The notes: generated by a model from the letters alone, not told the origin. A DNA stretch of 64,000 nucleotides from Actinacidiphila yeochonensis CN732 (GCF_000745345.1 NZ_JQNR01000005.1:248001-312000); one strand, 5' to 3'; shown: positions 36,864 to 46,766, counted from the first letter of the stretch. Program-made: numbers and translations.

Positions 36864-36950
36864 GGTCCTGCTCGGTGCCGGCCTATGCCGCCAGTGCGGC
36901 TCGGTCCTGCTCGGTCCTACGGGGTCCTGCTCGGTCCTACGGGGTCGTAC
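36864..36950. repeat. Direct repeats of GCTCGGTCCT
   Basis: Repeated CTCGGTCCTGCTCGGT and CTCGGTCCTACGGGGTC units lie in the MarR-MFS gap, just upstream of the MFS start. They could be a repressor-binding array or simple-sequence expansion. Confidence 0.5.
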
Positions 36951-36980
36951 GGCGCGCGGTGGTGACCGACGCCGTACGAC
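36944..36980. promoter_or_regulatory. 11-bp inverted repeat upstream of MFS gene
   Basis: GTCGTACGGCG (36944-36954) and CGCCGTACGAC (36970-36980) pair perfectly with a 15-nt loop. The spacing is long for a terminator; an operator for the MFS gene is equally possible. Confidence 0.4.
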
Positions 36981-36990
36981 CGGTCGTGCC

Positions 36991-37019
36991 GCGGCCCGGC
37001 GCACCGGGCGCCGGGCCGC
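36991..37019. terminator. Hairpin directly after marR, 12-bp stem
   Basis: Arms 36991-37002 and 37008-37019 pair perfectly with a 5-nt loop, only four bases past the MarR stop codon. Likely terminator separating marR from the MFS operon. Confidence 0.65.
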
Positions 37020-37023
37020 ACCG

Positions 37024-37458
37024 TCACAGGTGCGCCAGCCTCTCCAGGACGGGGGCGGCCTCCCGCAGCACCGCCAGTTCGTCCTCGGTGAGCTTCTCGG
37101 CCAGCTCCGCGAGCCACGCGTTGCGTTTCCTGCGGCTCTCGGCGAGCATCGCGCCGGCCTGTTCCGTACGGCTGACCACCACCTGGCGGCGGTCGTCGGG
37201 GTGCGGTTCGCGCACCACCAGCTCCTTGGCCTCCAGCATCGCCACGATCCTGGTCATGGAGGGCGGCTGGACGTGCTCCTTGCGGGCGAGTTCGCCGGGT
37301 GTGGCGGAGCCGCACCGCTCCAACGTGGCCAGCACCGACATCTCGGTGGGGCTCAGGGTCTCGTCGACGCGCTGGTGGCGCAGTCGGCGGGACAGTCGCA
37401 TCACGGCGCCGCGCAGCTCGCTCACTGCGGCGCGGTCGGCCTCGGACAGTTCGGTCAC
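37024..37458 (-). CDS. MarR-family transcriptional regulator
   Basis: 144 residues. Winged HTH with LSPTEMSVLATLERCGSATPGELARKEHVQPPSMTRIVAMLEAKELV and the wing VREPHPDDRRQVVVS. Dimerisation helices at both ends. GTG 37458 lies seven bases after a TAGTCT -10 box with no RBS, which indicates a leaderless message. Direct repeats over that box suggest autoregulation. Confidence 0.88.
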   Translation of the reverse strand: MTELSEADRAAVSELRGAVMRLSRRLRHQRVDETLSPTEMSVLATLERCGSATPGELARKEHVQPPSMTRIVAMLEAKELVVREPHPDDRRQVVVSRTEQAGAMLAESRRKRNAWLAELAEKLTEDELAVLREAAPVLERLAHL

Positions 37459-37463
37459 GATCT

Positions 37464-37490
37464 TTAGACTACCTCATTACTTAGACTAAG
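37464..37490. promoter_or_regulatory. MarR promoter with repeated operator half-sites
   Basis: TTAGACTA occurs at 37464-37471 and again at 37481-37488, 17 bp apart. The first copy overlaps the -10 box of marR (TAGTCT on the minus strand). The second lies within the palindrome CTTAG-A-CTAAG (37480-37490). This is the most AT-rich patch nearby. Confidence 0.6.
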
Positions 37491-37575
37491 CACGCACTCC
37501 GCACCCGCGCCCGGTGTCCAGGCAGACCGTCGGACCATTTCATCCGTACGAGTGATTTTCGGCGGGAAAACAGCA

Positions 37576-37611
37576 CATGCGCCCACGGTGTGGCACGACC
37601 GTGGGCGCATG
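37576..37611. promoter_or_regulatory. 14-bp perfect hairpin covering the RHH start codon
   Basis: Arms 37576-37589 and 37598-37611 are perfect inverted repeats with an 8-nt loop. The right arm ends on the ATG at 37609, so an mRNA beginning upstream would hide the start codon. As DNA it could equally be an operator for the encoded RHH protein. Confidence 0.6.
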
Positions 37612-37833
37612 GCATCGAGAGTGCTCAGCCTCCGGGTGGACGAAGAGCTGTGGGAGCGCATCCGGGCCCACGCCGCCAGGCGGGGGATCAGCCCCCAGGA
37701 CTACGTGCTCCGGGCCCTCGTCCGGGACGACTTCGACCAGCGGTTCATGGCCTCCGTCGAGGAGACCGACCGCTTCTACGCCGCCGCCGGAGCGCACGAC
37801 GCCCCGCCCCCGGCGCACGGCGCGGAGCCGTGA
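37609..37833 (+). CDS. Ribbon-helix-helix DNA-binding protein
   Basis: 74 residues. MASRVLSLRVDEELWERIRAHAARRGISPQDYVLRALVRDDFDQRF is a standard Arc/CopG-type RHH: the beta-strand SRVLSLRV, then two helices. The tail (~30 residues) is acidic to Pro-rich. ATG 37609 is the natural N-terminus; a longer frame from 37552 would start inside the hairpin. No toxin partner is adjacent, so an antitoxin role is not supported. It is divergent from marR. Confidence 0.78.
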   Translation: MASRVLSLRVDEELWERIRAHAARRGISPQDYVLRALVRDDFDQRFMASVEETDRFYAAAGAHDAPPPAHGAEP

Positions 37834-37860
37834 CCGGAGGCGGGGCGAGGCGGCCTCAGG

Positions 37861-37905
37861 GGCCGGGACCGGACCGGAGCCGAGGCCGGGACCGGACCGG
37901 AGCCG
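37861..37905. repeat. 23-bp tandem duplication
   Basis: Two copies of a 22-nt GGCCGGGACCGGACCGGAGC-type unit at 37861 and 37884, in the gap between converging RHH and NCS2 genes. Confidence 0.7.
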
Positions 37906-37911
37906 GGCCGA

Positions 37912-39369
37912 TCAGACCAGGCCGAGGGCCGGCATCAGGTAGTAGAAGGCGAAGACCGCGGCCACCAGGTAGAGGGCGACCGGCACCTCGCGCCAGCGGC
38001 CGGCGATCACCCGCAGCAGGCAGAAGGTGATGAAGCCGATACCGATGCCGTTGGTGATGGAGTACGTGAACGGCATCATCACCATCGTCAGGAACACCGG
38101 GATGGCGATGGTGAAGTCGCTCCAGTCCACCTCGCGGACCGATCCGGAGAGGATCAGGAAGCCGACGGCGACCAGCGCGGGCGTGGCCGCCTGTGCCGGG
38201 ACCATGGTGGCCAGCGGGGTGAGGAAGAGCGCGGCGACGAACATCAGGCCGGTGACCACGCTGGCCAGGCCGGTGCGGGCACCCTCGCCGGCGCCCGCGG
38301 TGGACTCCACGAAGCAGGTGTTCGCCGAGGAGGAGCTGACGCCGCCCGCGGCGGTGGCGATGCCGTCGATCATCAGCACCCGGCTCATGCCGGGCAGGTC
38401 GCCCTTCTTGTCCAGCAGCCCGGCCTCGTCGCTGACGCCGAGGATCGTGCCCATGGCGTCGAAGAAGCAGGACAGCAGCACCGTGAAGACGAAGAGGATG
38501 CCGGTCAGCACCCCGACCTCGTGGAAGCCGCCGAAGAGGCTGAAGTGGCCGAGCAGCCCGAAGTCGGGGGTGGACACCGGGTTGCCGGGCCACTTGGGCA
38601 CGGTCAGGCCCCAGCCGGCGGCCGGCACGTTCGCCACCGCGTCGACGATCAGGGCCAGCGCCGTCATCGCCACGATGGAGATGAGGATCGCGCCCGGCAC
38701 CCGCCGGACGATGAGTCCGAGCGTGAGCAGCGTGCCCAGGATGAAGATGAGCACCGGCCAGCCGTGCAGGTGGCCGTCGGTGCCCAGCTGGAGCGGGACG
38801 GTGGTGTGCGCGGCGTCCGGCACGCGGGTGACGAAGCCGGAGTCGACCAGGCCGATCAGCAGGATGAACAGGCCGATGCCGATCGCGATGCCCTTGCGCA
38901 GGCCCAGCGGAACCGCGCTCATCACGCGCTCCCGCAGGCCGGTGGCCACCAGCAGCATGATCGCCAGGCCGGCCAGCACCACCATGCCCATCGCGTCCTG
39001 CCAGCTCATCCGCGGGGCGAGCTGGAGCGCGACGACGGTGTTGACGCCGAGGCCGGCGGCGAGCGCGATCGGCACGTTGCCGACCACGCCCATGAGCAGC
39101 GTGGTGAACGCGGCGGTTATCACGGTGGCCGTGACCAGCTGGCCGCCCTGGAGGTGGTGGCCGTACTTGTCGACGCCCGAGCCGAGGATGATCGGGTTCA
39201 GGACGATGATGTAGGCCATCGCGAAGAACGTGGCCAGGCCGCCGCGGATCTCCCGGGGGATGGAGGAGCCGCGTTCGGAGATGTGGAAGAACCGGTCGAT
39301 CCCGGTGGGCGGCGGACCGCTGGGCCGGGTCGCGGCCGCGGGAGCGGAGGCCGAGGGGGACGGGGACAT
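37912..39369 (-). CDS. NCS2-family purine permease (AzgA/PbuG type)
   Basis: 485 residues, ~13 membrane helices. Motifs include GGLATFFAMAYIIVLNP, AAGLGVNTVVAL, LRKGIAIGIGLFILLIGL, FDAMGTILGVSDEAGLLD and SSSSANTCFVESTAGAGEGARTGLASVVTG. These match hypoxanthine/guanine/adenine permeases of the AzgA-like branch. Proton-coupled import is expected. The AT-rich upstream region (39395-39450) should contain the promoter; I see no purine-riboswitch core there. Confidence 0.9.
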   Translation of the reverse strand: MSPSPSASAPAAATRPSGPPPTGIDRFFHISERGSSIPREIRGGLATFFAMAYIIVLNPIILGSGVDKYGHHLQGGQLVTATVITAAFTTLLMGVVGNVPIALAAGLGVNTVVALQLAPRMSWQDAMGMVVLAGLAIMLLVATGLRERVMSAVPLGLRKGIAIGIGLFILLIGLVDSGFVTRVPDAAHTTVPLQLGTDGHLHGWPVLIFILGTLLTLGLIVRRVPGAILISIVAMTALALIVDAVANVPAAGWGLTVPKWPGNPVSTPDFGLLGHFSLFGGFHEVGVLTGILFVFTVLLSCFFDAMGTILGVSDEAGLLDKKGDLPGMSRVLMIDGIATAAGGVSSSSANTCFVESTAGAGEGARTGLASVVTGLMFVAALFLTPLATMVPAQAATPALVAVGFLILSGSVREVDWSDFTIAIPVFLTMVMMPFTYSITNGIGIGFITFCLLRVIAGRWREVPVALYLVAAVFAFYYLMPALGLV

Positions 39370-39608
39370 GGGGTCCTCAGGGTGCTGTGCTCGCCGCGGT
39401 TTGGGCGATCATACGAATGGATTTCGTCAACAAGTGACCGTTTCAGTATGAACAAACAGCAAAGCAGACGCTATCTCCGCGCGTAGAGCGTTGGGGGGAC
39501 AGGGCCCCGGACCCGCCCCGAACCGCGCGGGAGGGTTCGGACGGGTCCCCGAGGGGTGCGAGGACGTCCTCATGGGCCGGCGGCGGGCGCGGGCATACCA
39601 TGGGCGCC

Positions 39609-40046
39609 GTGACCGATCAGCCCGCGCCGCAGCCGCCCGAGCGGCCCGAGCCGTCCGCGCCCTCCGGCTCCGCCGGCGCCTCCAGCTCTTCCGGCTCCCC
39701 CGCCCCGGCCCCGCCGGCCGGCGGAGACGCGGGCGGCGCCGTCCGCGCCGAGTCCCCTGCCGGGAAGAAGCGCCCGGCGCTGCGCGAGGCCCCCGAGCCC
39801 CTGGAGGCCAACGACGTGGCCACCGTCACCGTGGGCACGGTGATCTGGTTCGCGCTCTTCGTGGTGCAGCTGCCGTTCTACGGCTGGTACTCCGACCACG
39901 GCCACACCTGGTTCATCTGGACCTGCCTGGCCGGGGGCTGCCTGGGCCTGCTGGGCCTGAAGTACACGCGCGGGCGCCGTGACGCGATCGCCCGCGCCCG
40001 GGCCGCCCAGGGCGGCGGGCCGGACGCCCCGGTCGGCGCGGCCTGA
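39609..40046 (+). CDS. DUF2530 membrane protein
   Basis: 145 residues. A ~65-residue Pro/Ala/Ser tail, then EAPEPLEANDVATVTVGTVIWFALFVVQLPFYGWYSDHGHTWFIWTCLAGGCLGLLGLKYTRGRRDAI: two membrane helices with the conserved DHGHTW loop of DUF2530. Function unknown. GTG 39609 lies seven bases after the -10-like TACCAT (39596-39601), with no RBS, so it is probably leaderless. Confidence 0.8.
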   Translation: MTDQPAPQPPERPEPSAPSGSAGASSSSGSPAPAPPAGGDAGGAVRAESPAGKKRPALREAPEPLEANDVATVTVGTVIWFALFVVQLPFYGWYSDHGHTWFIWTCLAGGCLGLLGLKYTRGRRDAIARARAAQGGGPDAPVGAA

Positions 40047-40079
40047 CGCGGCTTGCCGGGGCCTGACGCGGCCCCGTAG

Positions 40080-40140
40080 CGGGCTCGGCACCGTCCCGGG
40101 TCGGCACCGTCCAGGCCCGGCATTGTCCAGGCCCGGTCCG
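40080..40140. repeat. GGCACCGTCC-type short tandem repeat
   Basis: Repeats of GGGTCGGCACCGTCC / GTCCAGGCCCGG after the DUF2530 stop. No gene in 40047-40215. Confidence 0.5.
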
Positions 40141-40215
40141 GCCGCACAGCCCGAAGGATCTACGCGGACCGTCGGAGGATCATCCCGTCAGCCGATCGGA
40201 CCGCCTGGCAATCGT

Positions 40216-40276
40216 GAAGCCCGGCAGTCCGACAGCCCGACCATGTGACGGTCGGGCTGTCGGGCTGTCGGGCTTC
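40216..40276. terminator. Bidirectional terminator, 27-bp stem
   Basis: Arms 40216-40242 and 40250-40276 pair along their whole length with two non-Watson-Crick positions and a 7-nt loop, between converging DUF2530 and the sacsin-like gene. Confidence 0.88.
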
Positions 40277-40302
40277 GTCGTGGGCGGCTACGAACGGTCG
40301 CC

Positions 40303-43300
40303 TCAGTCGAACCAGCGGGCCTGGGCCAGCTCCGCCGTGCGGGTCGGGTCCTCAAGGAGCGCGGCCAGCTCGAAGCGGCGCTCCCAGTGGCCGGCGGCCC
40401 AGGCGAGGCCGGCCGCGACGCCCTCCACGGTGGAGCCGTGCAGTACGCCGCCGGTCCACCGCCAGTCGACCTCCACGTCGCCGGTGAGCAGCAGCCGCTC
40501 GTGCTCCACGTAGGAGGCGGGCGCGCCCGGCAGCAGGTCGTGCACGGCCGGCGGCACGTCGTGCGGCTCGCCCTCGGAGACGACCTCGGCCCGGACGGCC
40601 TCGCTCAGCCGCCCCACCTGGAACAGCTCGGCGAGCTCGGCGGCCAGCCGGGGCGGCACCGGCAGCAGGGGCCGGCCGGCGGCCAGCGGCAGCAGGTCGG
40701 GGGCGTCGGCCACCAGCGCGTCGGCGGCGTCCACGACGGCCGGCTCGCCGTCCAGCACCGCCCGCACCTCGTCCGGGAGGGTGACCTGGTCCGGGTCGAG
40801 CACGGCCAGCGCCGCGTACAGGGCGTGCAGCTGCGCGGCGGAGACCGGCCGGTCCGGGTCGGCGAGCCGGGCCAGCAGCTCGGCGGCGCCACCGGGTTCG
40901 GCCAGCAGCGCGGCCACGGTGGTGCGTACCCCGAGCGCCCGCAGCACCTGCTCGTCCACGTCCGCGTCGGTGTCGGCCTCGTCGTAGAGGCCGGCCAGCA
41001 GCCGGTCGCCGCCGGCGGCGCGCAGGCCGACCGGGCGGCGGCCGTCGAGCACCGGGTGGTCGCGCAGCCACCAGGCCGCGTAGGGGCGGACGGAGTCGGT
41101 GGTGCCGTCCGGCAGCAGCACCCGCAGCGGGGAGGTGACGGCCTCGCGCAGCGGCGGCCGGGAGAGCAGCGCCAGCGCCTGCGGCCAGGCGTCGTCGTCC
41201 ACCAGGTCCAGGTCGCGGACGCCCACGATCTCGGTGGCCACCGGCGGCACGTCGGTCTCCGGGAGCTGGTCGAGCACGTCCTCGCACCACACGTCGACGG
41301 CGTCCAGCAGCCCGACGTCGTCGGGTTCGGCCCAGTCGGTGTCGCGGGGTTCGAGCTCGTCGGGGTCGAGGACGACGTCGGCGGCGCGCACCAGCGCGAA
41401 CGTGGCGAGCACGCCGACCGCGGTGAGCGGCTGTTCGCCCCACCGGTCGGCGAGCGCGGTGTCCACGGCGGCGAGTTCGCCCTCCCGCAGCACGTCCTCC
41501 AGCGGGCTGCCGGGCAGCACCAGCTCGCCGGCCGGGGCGAGTTCGCCGTCCTCGTCGGGCAGCGCGAGCGCGGCCAGCCAGGGCTCGTCGCCGGGCGCGA
41601 GGCCGGCGGCCCGCACCAGCGCGAGGACGGTGTCGGCGAGTTCCTCGGCGTCCAGGCCGGTGTCGTCGTCCCAGGCGGGGCGGTCCTCGTCGAGCGAGGC
41701 GGCGACGGCCGCGCGCACCTGGGGGCTGGTCAGCACCGCGCGAGGGGTGGCCGGGGCGGCACCGAGCTTCTCCAGCAGCGGGTGGGCGGCGTCGGCGTGC
41801 GCGACCCGCAGGCCCAGCCGGGCCAGCGCGCGCGGGTCGGGGCCGTCGTCCTCGGACGGGGCGTCAACGGCGCCGCCCGGGACGGTGGACGGCTCGGGCA
41901 GCGGCACGGGCAGCAGCACCTGCCGCGGGCCCACCACGGTGCGCCCGTCGGCGAGCGGCACCGGCAGCCCGCTGAGCACGTCCGGTGAGGTGCCGGCCAG
42001 CGCGTCGTAGAGCCGCCACCACCACTGCGCGGGCCGTTCGGCGCCGGCCAGCCGGTCCACCGCGTCGGCCAGCGTCATCCGGGCGACGCCGAGCTGGCGC
42101 AGCGCCGGACGCCGCTCCAGCGCGGCCGGCAGCAGCGTCGGCAGCACCTCTGCGAGCACCGCGACGGCCTCGGCGCCGGCGCCCTCCACGATCTCGGCCT
42201 CGACCGGGCGCAGCGTGCCGCGGTCCCCGGCCAGCGGGGCCCCGCCGTCCCAGCCGCCGTCCCAGGCGTCCGGGTCGGCGGCGGGCATGCCCTCGTCCGG
42301 GCCGGCGGCGTCGGGCCGGACGGCGCGCGGCAGGAAGGCGGTGCGCGGCAGCGCGTCCAGCACGCGGCGGCGCAGTTCGCCGTCGAGCGCGCCCTGGCCG
42401 AGCGGGCCGGGCACCAGGTCGACCACGCCGGTGCCGGCCGGCTGCCAGCCGGCCATCAGCCGTACGTAGCCCGCGGCGGCGCGCTCCAGCAGGAAGTCGG
42501 TCAGCGGGCCGGGGGCGGCGTGCCGCCGGGTCGGGTCGAGGGGGAAGCTGGCCAGCAGCAGCGCCGGCAGGTCCAGCGGCTCGTCGGTCGGCGTGGGGGC
42601 GTGCACCACGCGGGCGGTGCGCGGCGCGGCCGGGGCGCCCTCGGCGTCCACGGGGACGGCCCAGGTCACCGACCAGACGGGGCGCAGCCGCTCCTCGACG
42701 GGCCGGTCGGCCAGCAGCGCGGGGTCGAGGGCGCCGCCGGAGGCGTCGACCCGCCAGCGGGTGGGCGCGGGCCGGGCGGAGTCCTCCACGAGCACGTCAC
42801 CGGCACCGGCACCGGCACCGGCACCGCCGCCGTCCAGCGGGCGCCGGGTGAGGGTACGGGTGCCGGCCGGGGTCTCCACCACGACCTCGGCCAGGCCCGG
42901 CAGGGCGAGCAGCAGCGCGTCGTCCACGCCGGCCAGCAGCCGGGCGGCGAGGTCCTCGGCGCCGCCGTCGCGCAGCGGCAGCACCACGACGGTGTCGTAG
43001 CCGTCGGGGCGCTGCCCTCGGCGGGGAAGGGCAGCCGCAGCAGCGGGACGTGGCCGTCGCGGCGGCGCAGCTCGTCGGCCAGGCCGGGCACCTCGGCGGC
43101 CAGCTCGCGGGCCTCGGCCAGCGACCAGCGCGCCCCGCCGGTGCGGCTGAGCACGGCGGGCTCGTCGCTGACCGCGAGGACGGCGGCGAAGCCGACGCCG
43201 AACCGGCCGACCACGGCGTTCGAGGCGGCAGCGGTGCCGGCGTCGTCGTCGCGCTTGGCGGAGGCGCGCAGGGTGGACAGCGACTCCACGGCGGCGGCGT

Positions 43301-43619
43301 CCAGCGGGGCGCCGGTGTTGGCGGCGGCCAGGCAGGGCTGCGCGTCGGGGCCCGCGCCGGAGCCGGCCTCGTAGAGGGTGAGCCGCAGCCGGCCGGGGAC
43401 GCCCGCGCGCACGGCGGCGTCGGCGGCGTTCTGGGCGAGTTCGACGATGAGGCGGTCGCGGTGGCCGCCGAGTGCGAGGTCCTCCTCGGCGTTGGCGTCC
43501 TCGCGGAAGCGGGCGGCGGAGCCGGACCAGGCGGTCAGGACGGCCCGTCGCAGGTCCGCCGTGCGGAACGGGTCCGGCCGGCCTTCCGGGGTGCTGCGGA
43601 TTACGCCAGGGCGGGTCAC
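40303..43619 (-). pseudogene. Sacsin/HSP90-like ATPase protein, one frame break
   Basis: A ~1105-residue protein if one base is restored. The N-terminal part from GTG 43619 has the GHKL/HSP90 ATP-binding motifs: RLIVELAQNAADAAVRAG (Bergerat Asn/Asp), NTGAPLDAAAVESLSTLRASAKRD, and NAVVGRFGVGFAAVLAVSDEP (G-x-G loop). The remaining ~900 residues, acidic and Leu-rich, are in a second frame beginning DGYDTVVVLPLRDGG. The break is at about 43008-43013, where CCCCG-ACGG would read SAPDGYDT if one more G were present. Apart from that the gene is intact with normal codon use. An AGAGAG coding (GGCACC)n run is near 42800. Role unknown, perhaps a chaperone-like ATPase. Confidence 0.75.
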
Positions 43620-44099
43620 TGCGGCCTTCCGTCGTGCTGCTCGTGGGTACTCGGGTGTACGGGTCGGTACGGGTCGGGTACGGCGGGCTGGCTGACGGCC
43701 CCTTCCGGGCCTCTTGCAGGGTGACGGTACCGCTCTCGTGGGCGTGCCGGGGTGCCGGGTGCTGGCGGGGCCGGGCCGCGCGGTGACGGGGTCCGGGCAG
43801 GTCCGGGGCGGGGTCGGGCAGGTCCGGGGCGGCGTCGCCGGTACCGGAGGCGGGGTCCGCGCGGCCTCGCGGGCAGAGGGGCAAGCGCCGCCCCCCGCGG
43901 GGCCGCCGCGAGACGGCCAGGCGGGATGAGACGGCAGCGCCTCACGGCCGGGCGGACCGGGCCGCTTGACGCGGGCCGTCAGCACGGGCGGGCGGGTGCG
44001 CTGGAGTGCGGCCGGAGCCCGCCTGGGGCGTGGCGGCGGCCGGGAGGACGGCGCGGGTCCCCGGCCCGCGAGGGGGTCGGGCCGGGAGGCGCGGCGGCG
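43620..44099. other. Non-coding stretch with short repeats
   Basis: 480 bp between the sacsin-like start and the DUF3027 stop. It has tandem GTACGGGTCG near 43660 and a CAGGTCCGGGGCGG duplication at about 43798-43835. No credible gene or strong hairpin. Confidence 0.5.
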
Positions 44100-45050
44100 T
44101 CAGGAGGTGCCGGGGTCCCCCGCGGCCTCGTCGTCCCCTTCGGCCGGGTCGGCGGGGGTCTCGGGGTGCAGTTGGTCCGTCTCGTTGAGGTCGTCGAGGA
44201 CCATGGGCGGCGGGGGCGGCGTTCTGGGCATCACCGCGGCCTCGGAGTGGCCGCCGCAGCCGTACTCCAGCGAGACCAGCTGGCCGTCGGAGCTCGCGTA
44301 CTCGTTGGCGCACACGCCGAACGCCTGCCGCAGCGACCCGGCGACCGGCACCAGGAAGGCGCAGCTGGCGCACCGCGCGGGCGCGGCCTGCGCCATGGCG
44401 GTCTCCGGGCCGAACCGCTCCTCCCAGCGTTCGGCGGCGGCCTTCAGCCCGTACCGGGACAGCACCCGGGCCCGGTCCATGCCGATCTCGCGGGCGACGG
44501 CGCCGATCTCGGCGGTGGACGGCGGGGGTGTGACGGCGACGACGCCCGTTGACGGCTCCTGCTCAAGCTCCGGCTCGGCCTCGGCCGGCTCGGCCGGCTG
44601 AGCAGCCCTGACCTCGGCCCACTCCTGCTCGGCGGCCCGCGCCCGCGCCTGCGCCTCGGCGCCGCCGGTCCAGCCCGGTTCGAGGCGCGGGTCGTCCGGC
44701 TCGGTGGGGAGCAGGTCGCCGGGGCCCATGTCGCCGGGGCGCAGCCGCTCGCTCCAGGGCACCCACGCGGGGGCGAGGACGGCGTCGGTCCCGGGCAGCA
44801 GCACCGTTTCGTCGACCGTGACGGCCTTGCCCCGGGAGGCGCGGGTGAGCGTGGTCGCCCACCGCCAGCCCCGGTAGGCGGGCTCCTCGCAGGCGAAGAG
44901 GTGGGTGACGACGCGGTCGCCCTCGGCGACGACCCCGAGATGCTCGCCCACCGACTCGTGGCCGACCGCCTCGCGCGTCACCGTCCGCGCGAGATCGACC
45001 GCCTCGGCGCACAGGCGGTCAGGGGTACGGCTTCGCATCGCAGGACTCAC
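44100..45050 (-). CDS. DUF3027 domain protein
   Basis: 316 residues, cytosolic. It follows the actinobacterial DUF3027 pattern: RLCAEAVDLARTVTREAVGHESVGEHLGV, THLFACEEPAYRGWRWATTLTRA, WVPWSERLRPGDMGPGDLLPTEPDDPRLEPGW, and the C-terminal ARCASCAFLVPVAGSLRQAFGVCANEYASSDGQLVSLEYGCGGHSEA. The latter has four Cys and a His that could bind a metal. Function unknown. GTG 45050 or ATG 45038 are both possible. It is divergent from the MFS gene. Confidence 0.85.
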   Translation of the reverse strand: MSPAMRSRTPDRLCAEAVDLARTVTREAVGHESVGEHLGVVAEGDRVVTHLFACEEPAYRGWRWATTLTRASRGKAVTVDETVLLPGTDAVLAPAWVPWSERLRPGDMGPGDLLPTEPDDPRLEPGWTGGAEAQARARAAEQEWAEVRAAQPAEPAEAEPELEQEPSTGVVAVTPPPSTAEIGAVAREIGMDRARVLSRYGLKAAAERWEERFGPETAMAQAAPARCASCAFLVPVAGSLRQAFGVCANEYASSDGQLVSLEYGCGGHSEAAVMPRTPPPPPMVLDDLNETDQLHPETPADPAEGDDEAAGDPGTS

Positions 45051-45314
45051 AGAAATCGTTTCTCTCTCTACGCCGTCTGAACGCCTTCTCGTGGTGTGCG
45101 CACGGGGGCGGGCGGGACGCGGGCGGTGCCTGGAACGTGCGGCGGAGCGGACCTGCGGACCGCTTCAACGCCTGGTTCCCGGCTCTCCCCGGTCCTGCCC
45201 GAGCGTCCTCGGGCGCACCTGTTGCACCTATTCTGCGCGATCGCACGGTACCGGTGCGCACCACGGCCGCAAAGGAGGGGGTGCGGAGACTTCCATTTGG
45301 GGCAGGATTGCGAC

Positions 45315-46691
45315 GTGGCACGAACTCTGGCCGCGGGTCGTGGACCCGTTCGCAGAGCCGGGCGCGCCCTCGTCGGCGGCGTGGGGCGATCGGCCGGCGC
45401 GGTGCGCCGCCGCGTCCGCCGTACGACGCACGCCGGCGGGGCGGGCGAGTCCGGGCTGGCCAAGCTGATCGAGCTGCACGCGGTGCACTCCGCGGGCGAC
45501 ATGCTCATCACCGTGGCCCTGGCCAGCACCGTCTTCTTCTCCGTCCCGAGCGGCGAGGCCCGCAACCGGGTGGCGCTCTACCTGCTGGTGACGATGGCTC
45601 CGTTCGCCCTGCTGGCGCCGGTGGTCGGCCCGCTGCTGGACCGGATGCAGCACGGCCGGCGGGCGGCGATGGCCGGTTCGCTGATGGCCCGCGCCGCGCT
45701 CGCCTGGACGATGGCCGGGGTGGTGTCCACGGCGGGCCTGGGCCTGTATCCGGCGGCACTGGGCGTGCTGGTGGCGTCCAAGGCCTACGGAGTACTGCGC
45801 AGCGCGGTGGTGCCCAGGCTGCTGCCGGCCCGCACCACGCTGGTCAAGGCGAACTCCCGGGTCACTCTGGCGGGCCTGCTCGCCACCGCGGTGGCCGCAC
45901 CCGTCGGAGCGGGGTTGCACGTGATCGGGCCGCAGTGGCCGCTGTACGGGGCGTCGGTGATCTACGTCGGCGGCGCGCTGATGTGCATGGCGCTGCCGGC
46001 GGTGGTGGACTCGGCGCGCGGCGAGGGCAAGGCGCGGCTGTCGGCGGACGAGGAGGCGCCGCCGGAGCCGACCGGTCTGCCGGGGCGGCCGCCGGGGCTG
46101 CTGGGGGTGGGCCCCTCCGTACTGCACGCGCTCCAGGGCAACTGCGGGCTGCGCGCGCTGTCCGGGTTCCTGACGATGTTCCTGGCGTTCATGCTGCGCG
46201 AGCACCCGGTCGGCGGGCTGTCGCCGGAGCTGTCGCTGGGCATGGTGGCGGTGGCGGCGGGCGCCGGCAACGCGCTGGGCACGGCCCTGGGCGCCTGGCT
46301 GAAGTCCCGCGGGCCCGAGGTGATCATCGCGACGGTGCTGGTGTGCGCGCTGTCCGCCGCGGTGGTGGCGGCCGGCTGGTTCGGTGTGGTCACGGTGGTC
46401 CTGGTGGCGGCGGTGGCGGGCATCACGCAGGCGCTGGCGAAGCTGTCCCTGGACGCGCTGATCCAGCGGGACGTGCCGGAGCGGGTGCGCACCTCGACGT
46501 TCGCCCGCTCCGAGACGGTGCTCCAGCTGTCGTGGGTGGTGGGCGGCGGGCTGGGCATCGTGCTGCCGCTCAACGGCGCGCTGGGCATGGCGGTGGCGGC
46601 GGCGCTGGTCCTCACGGCGTTCGCGGTGTCGGTGCGGGGGCTGCTGGGCTCGGCCCGGCGCGGCGGCGCGACGAGCGCGCGGGTGGCGTGA
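45315..46691 (+). CDS. MFS transporter
   Basis: 458 residues. A basic N-terminal ~40 residues, then GESGLAKLIELHAVHSAGDMLITVALASTVFF and ~12 membrane helices, with the loop motif LLDRMQHGRRAAM after helix 2. Substrate unknown. GTG 45315 lies six bases after CAGGAT (45303-45308), a near-consensus -10, without RBS, so a leaderless start is likely. It is divergent from DUF3027, a pairing I recall as common in Streptomyces. Confidence 0.82.
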   Translation: MARTLAAGRGPVRRAGRALVGGVGRSAGAVRRRVRRTTHAGGAGESGLAKLIELHAVHSAGDMLITVALASTVFFSVPSGEARNRVALYLLVTMAPFALLAPVVGPLLDRMQHGRRAAMAGSLMARAALAWTMAGVVSTAGLGLYPAALGVLVASKAYGVLRSAVVPRLLPARTTLVKANSRVTLAGLLATAVAAPVGAGLHVIGPQWPLYGASVIYVGGALMCMALPAVVDSARGEGKARLSADEEAPPEPTGLPGRPPGLLGVGPSVLHALQGNCGLRALSGFLTMFLAFMLREHPVGGLSPELSLGMVAVAAGAGNALGTALGAWLKSRGPEVIIATVLVCALSAAVVAAGWFGVVTVVLVAAVAGITQALAKLSLDALIQRDVPERVRTSTFARSETVLQLSWVVGGGLGIVLPLNGALGMAVAAALVLTAFAVSVRGLLGSARRGGATSARVA

Positions 46692-46766
46692 ACCCCCGGG
46701 GGCCCGGGCGCGGGTTGCCCGAACCGCCTGAAGGTCGGGCGGCGGGGGCGGCCCGCGGTCCGCTGA

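Noticed and set aside
39395-39460. Possible purine riboswitch before the NCS2 permease
   Set aside because: The region is short and AT-rich but lacks the conserved junction and loop sequences of known purine-sensing aptamers.
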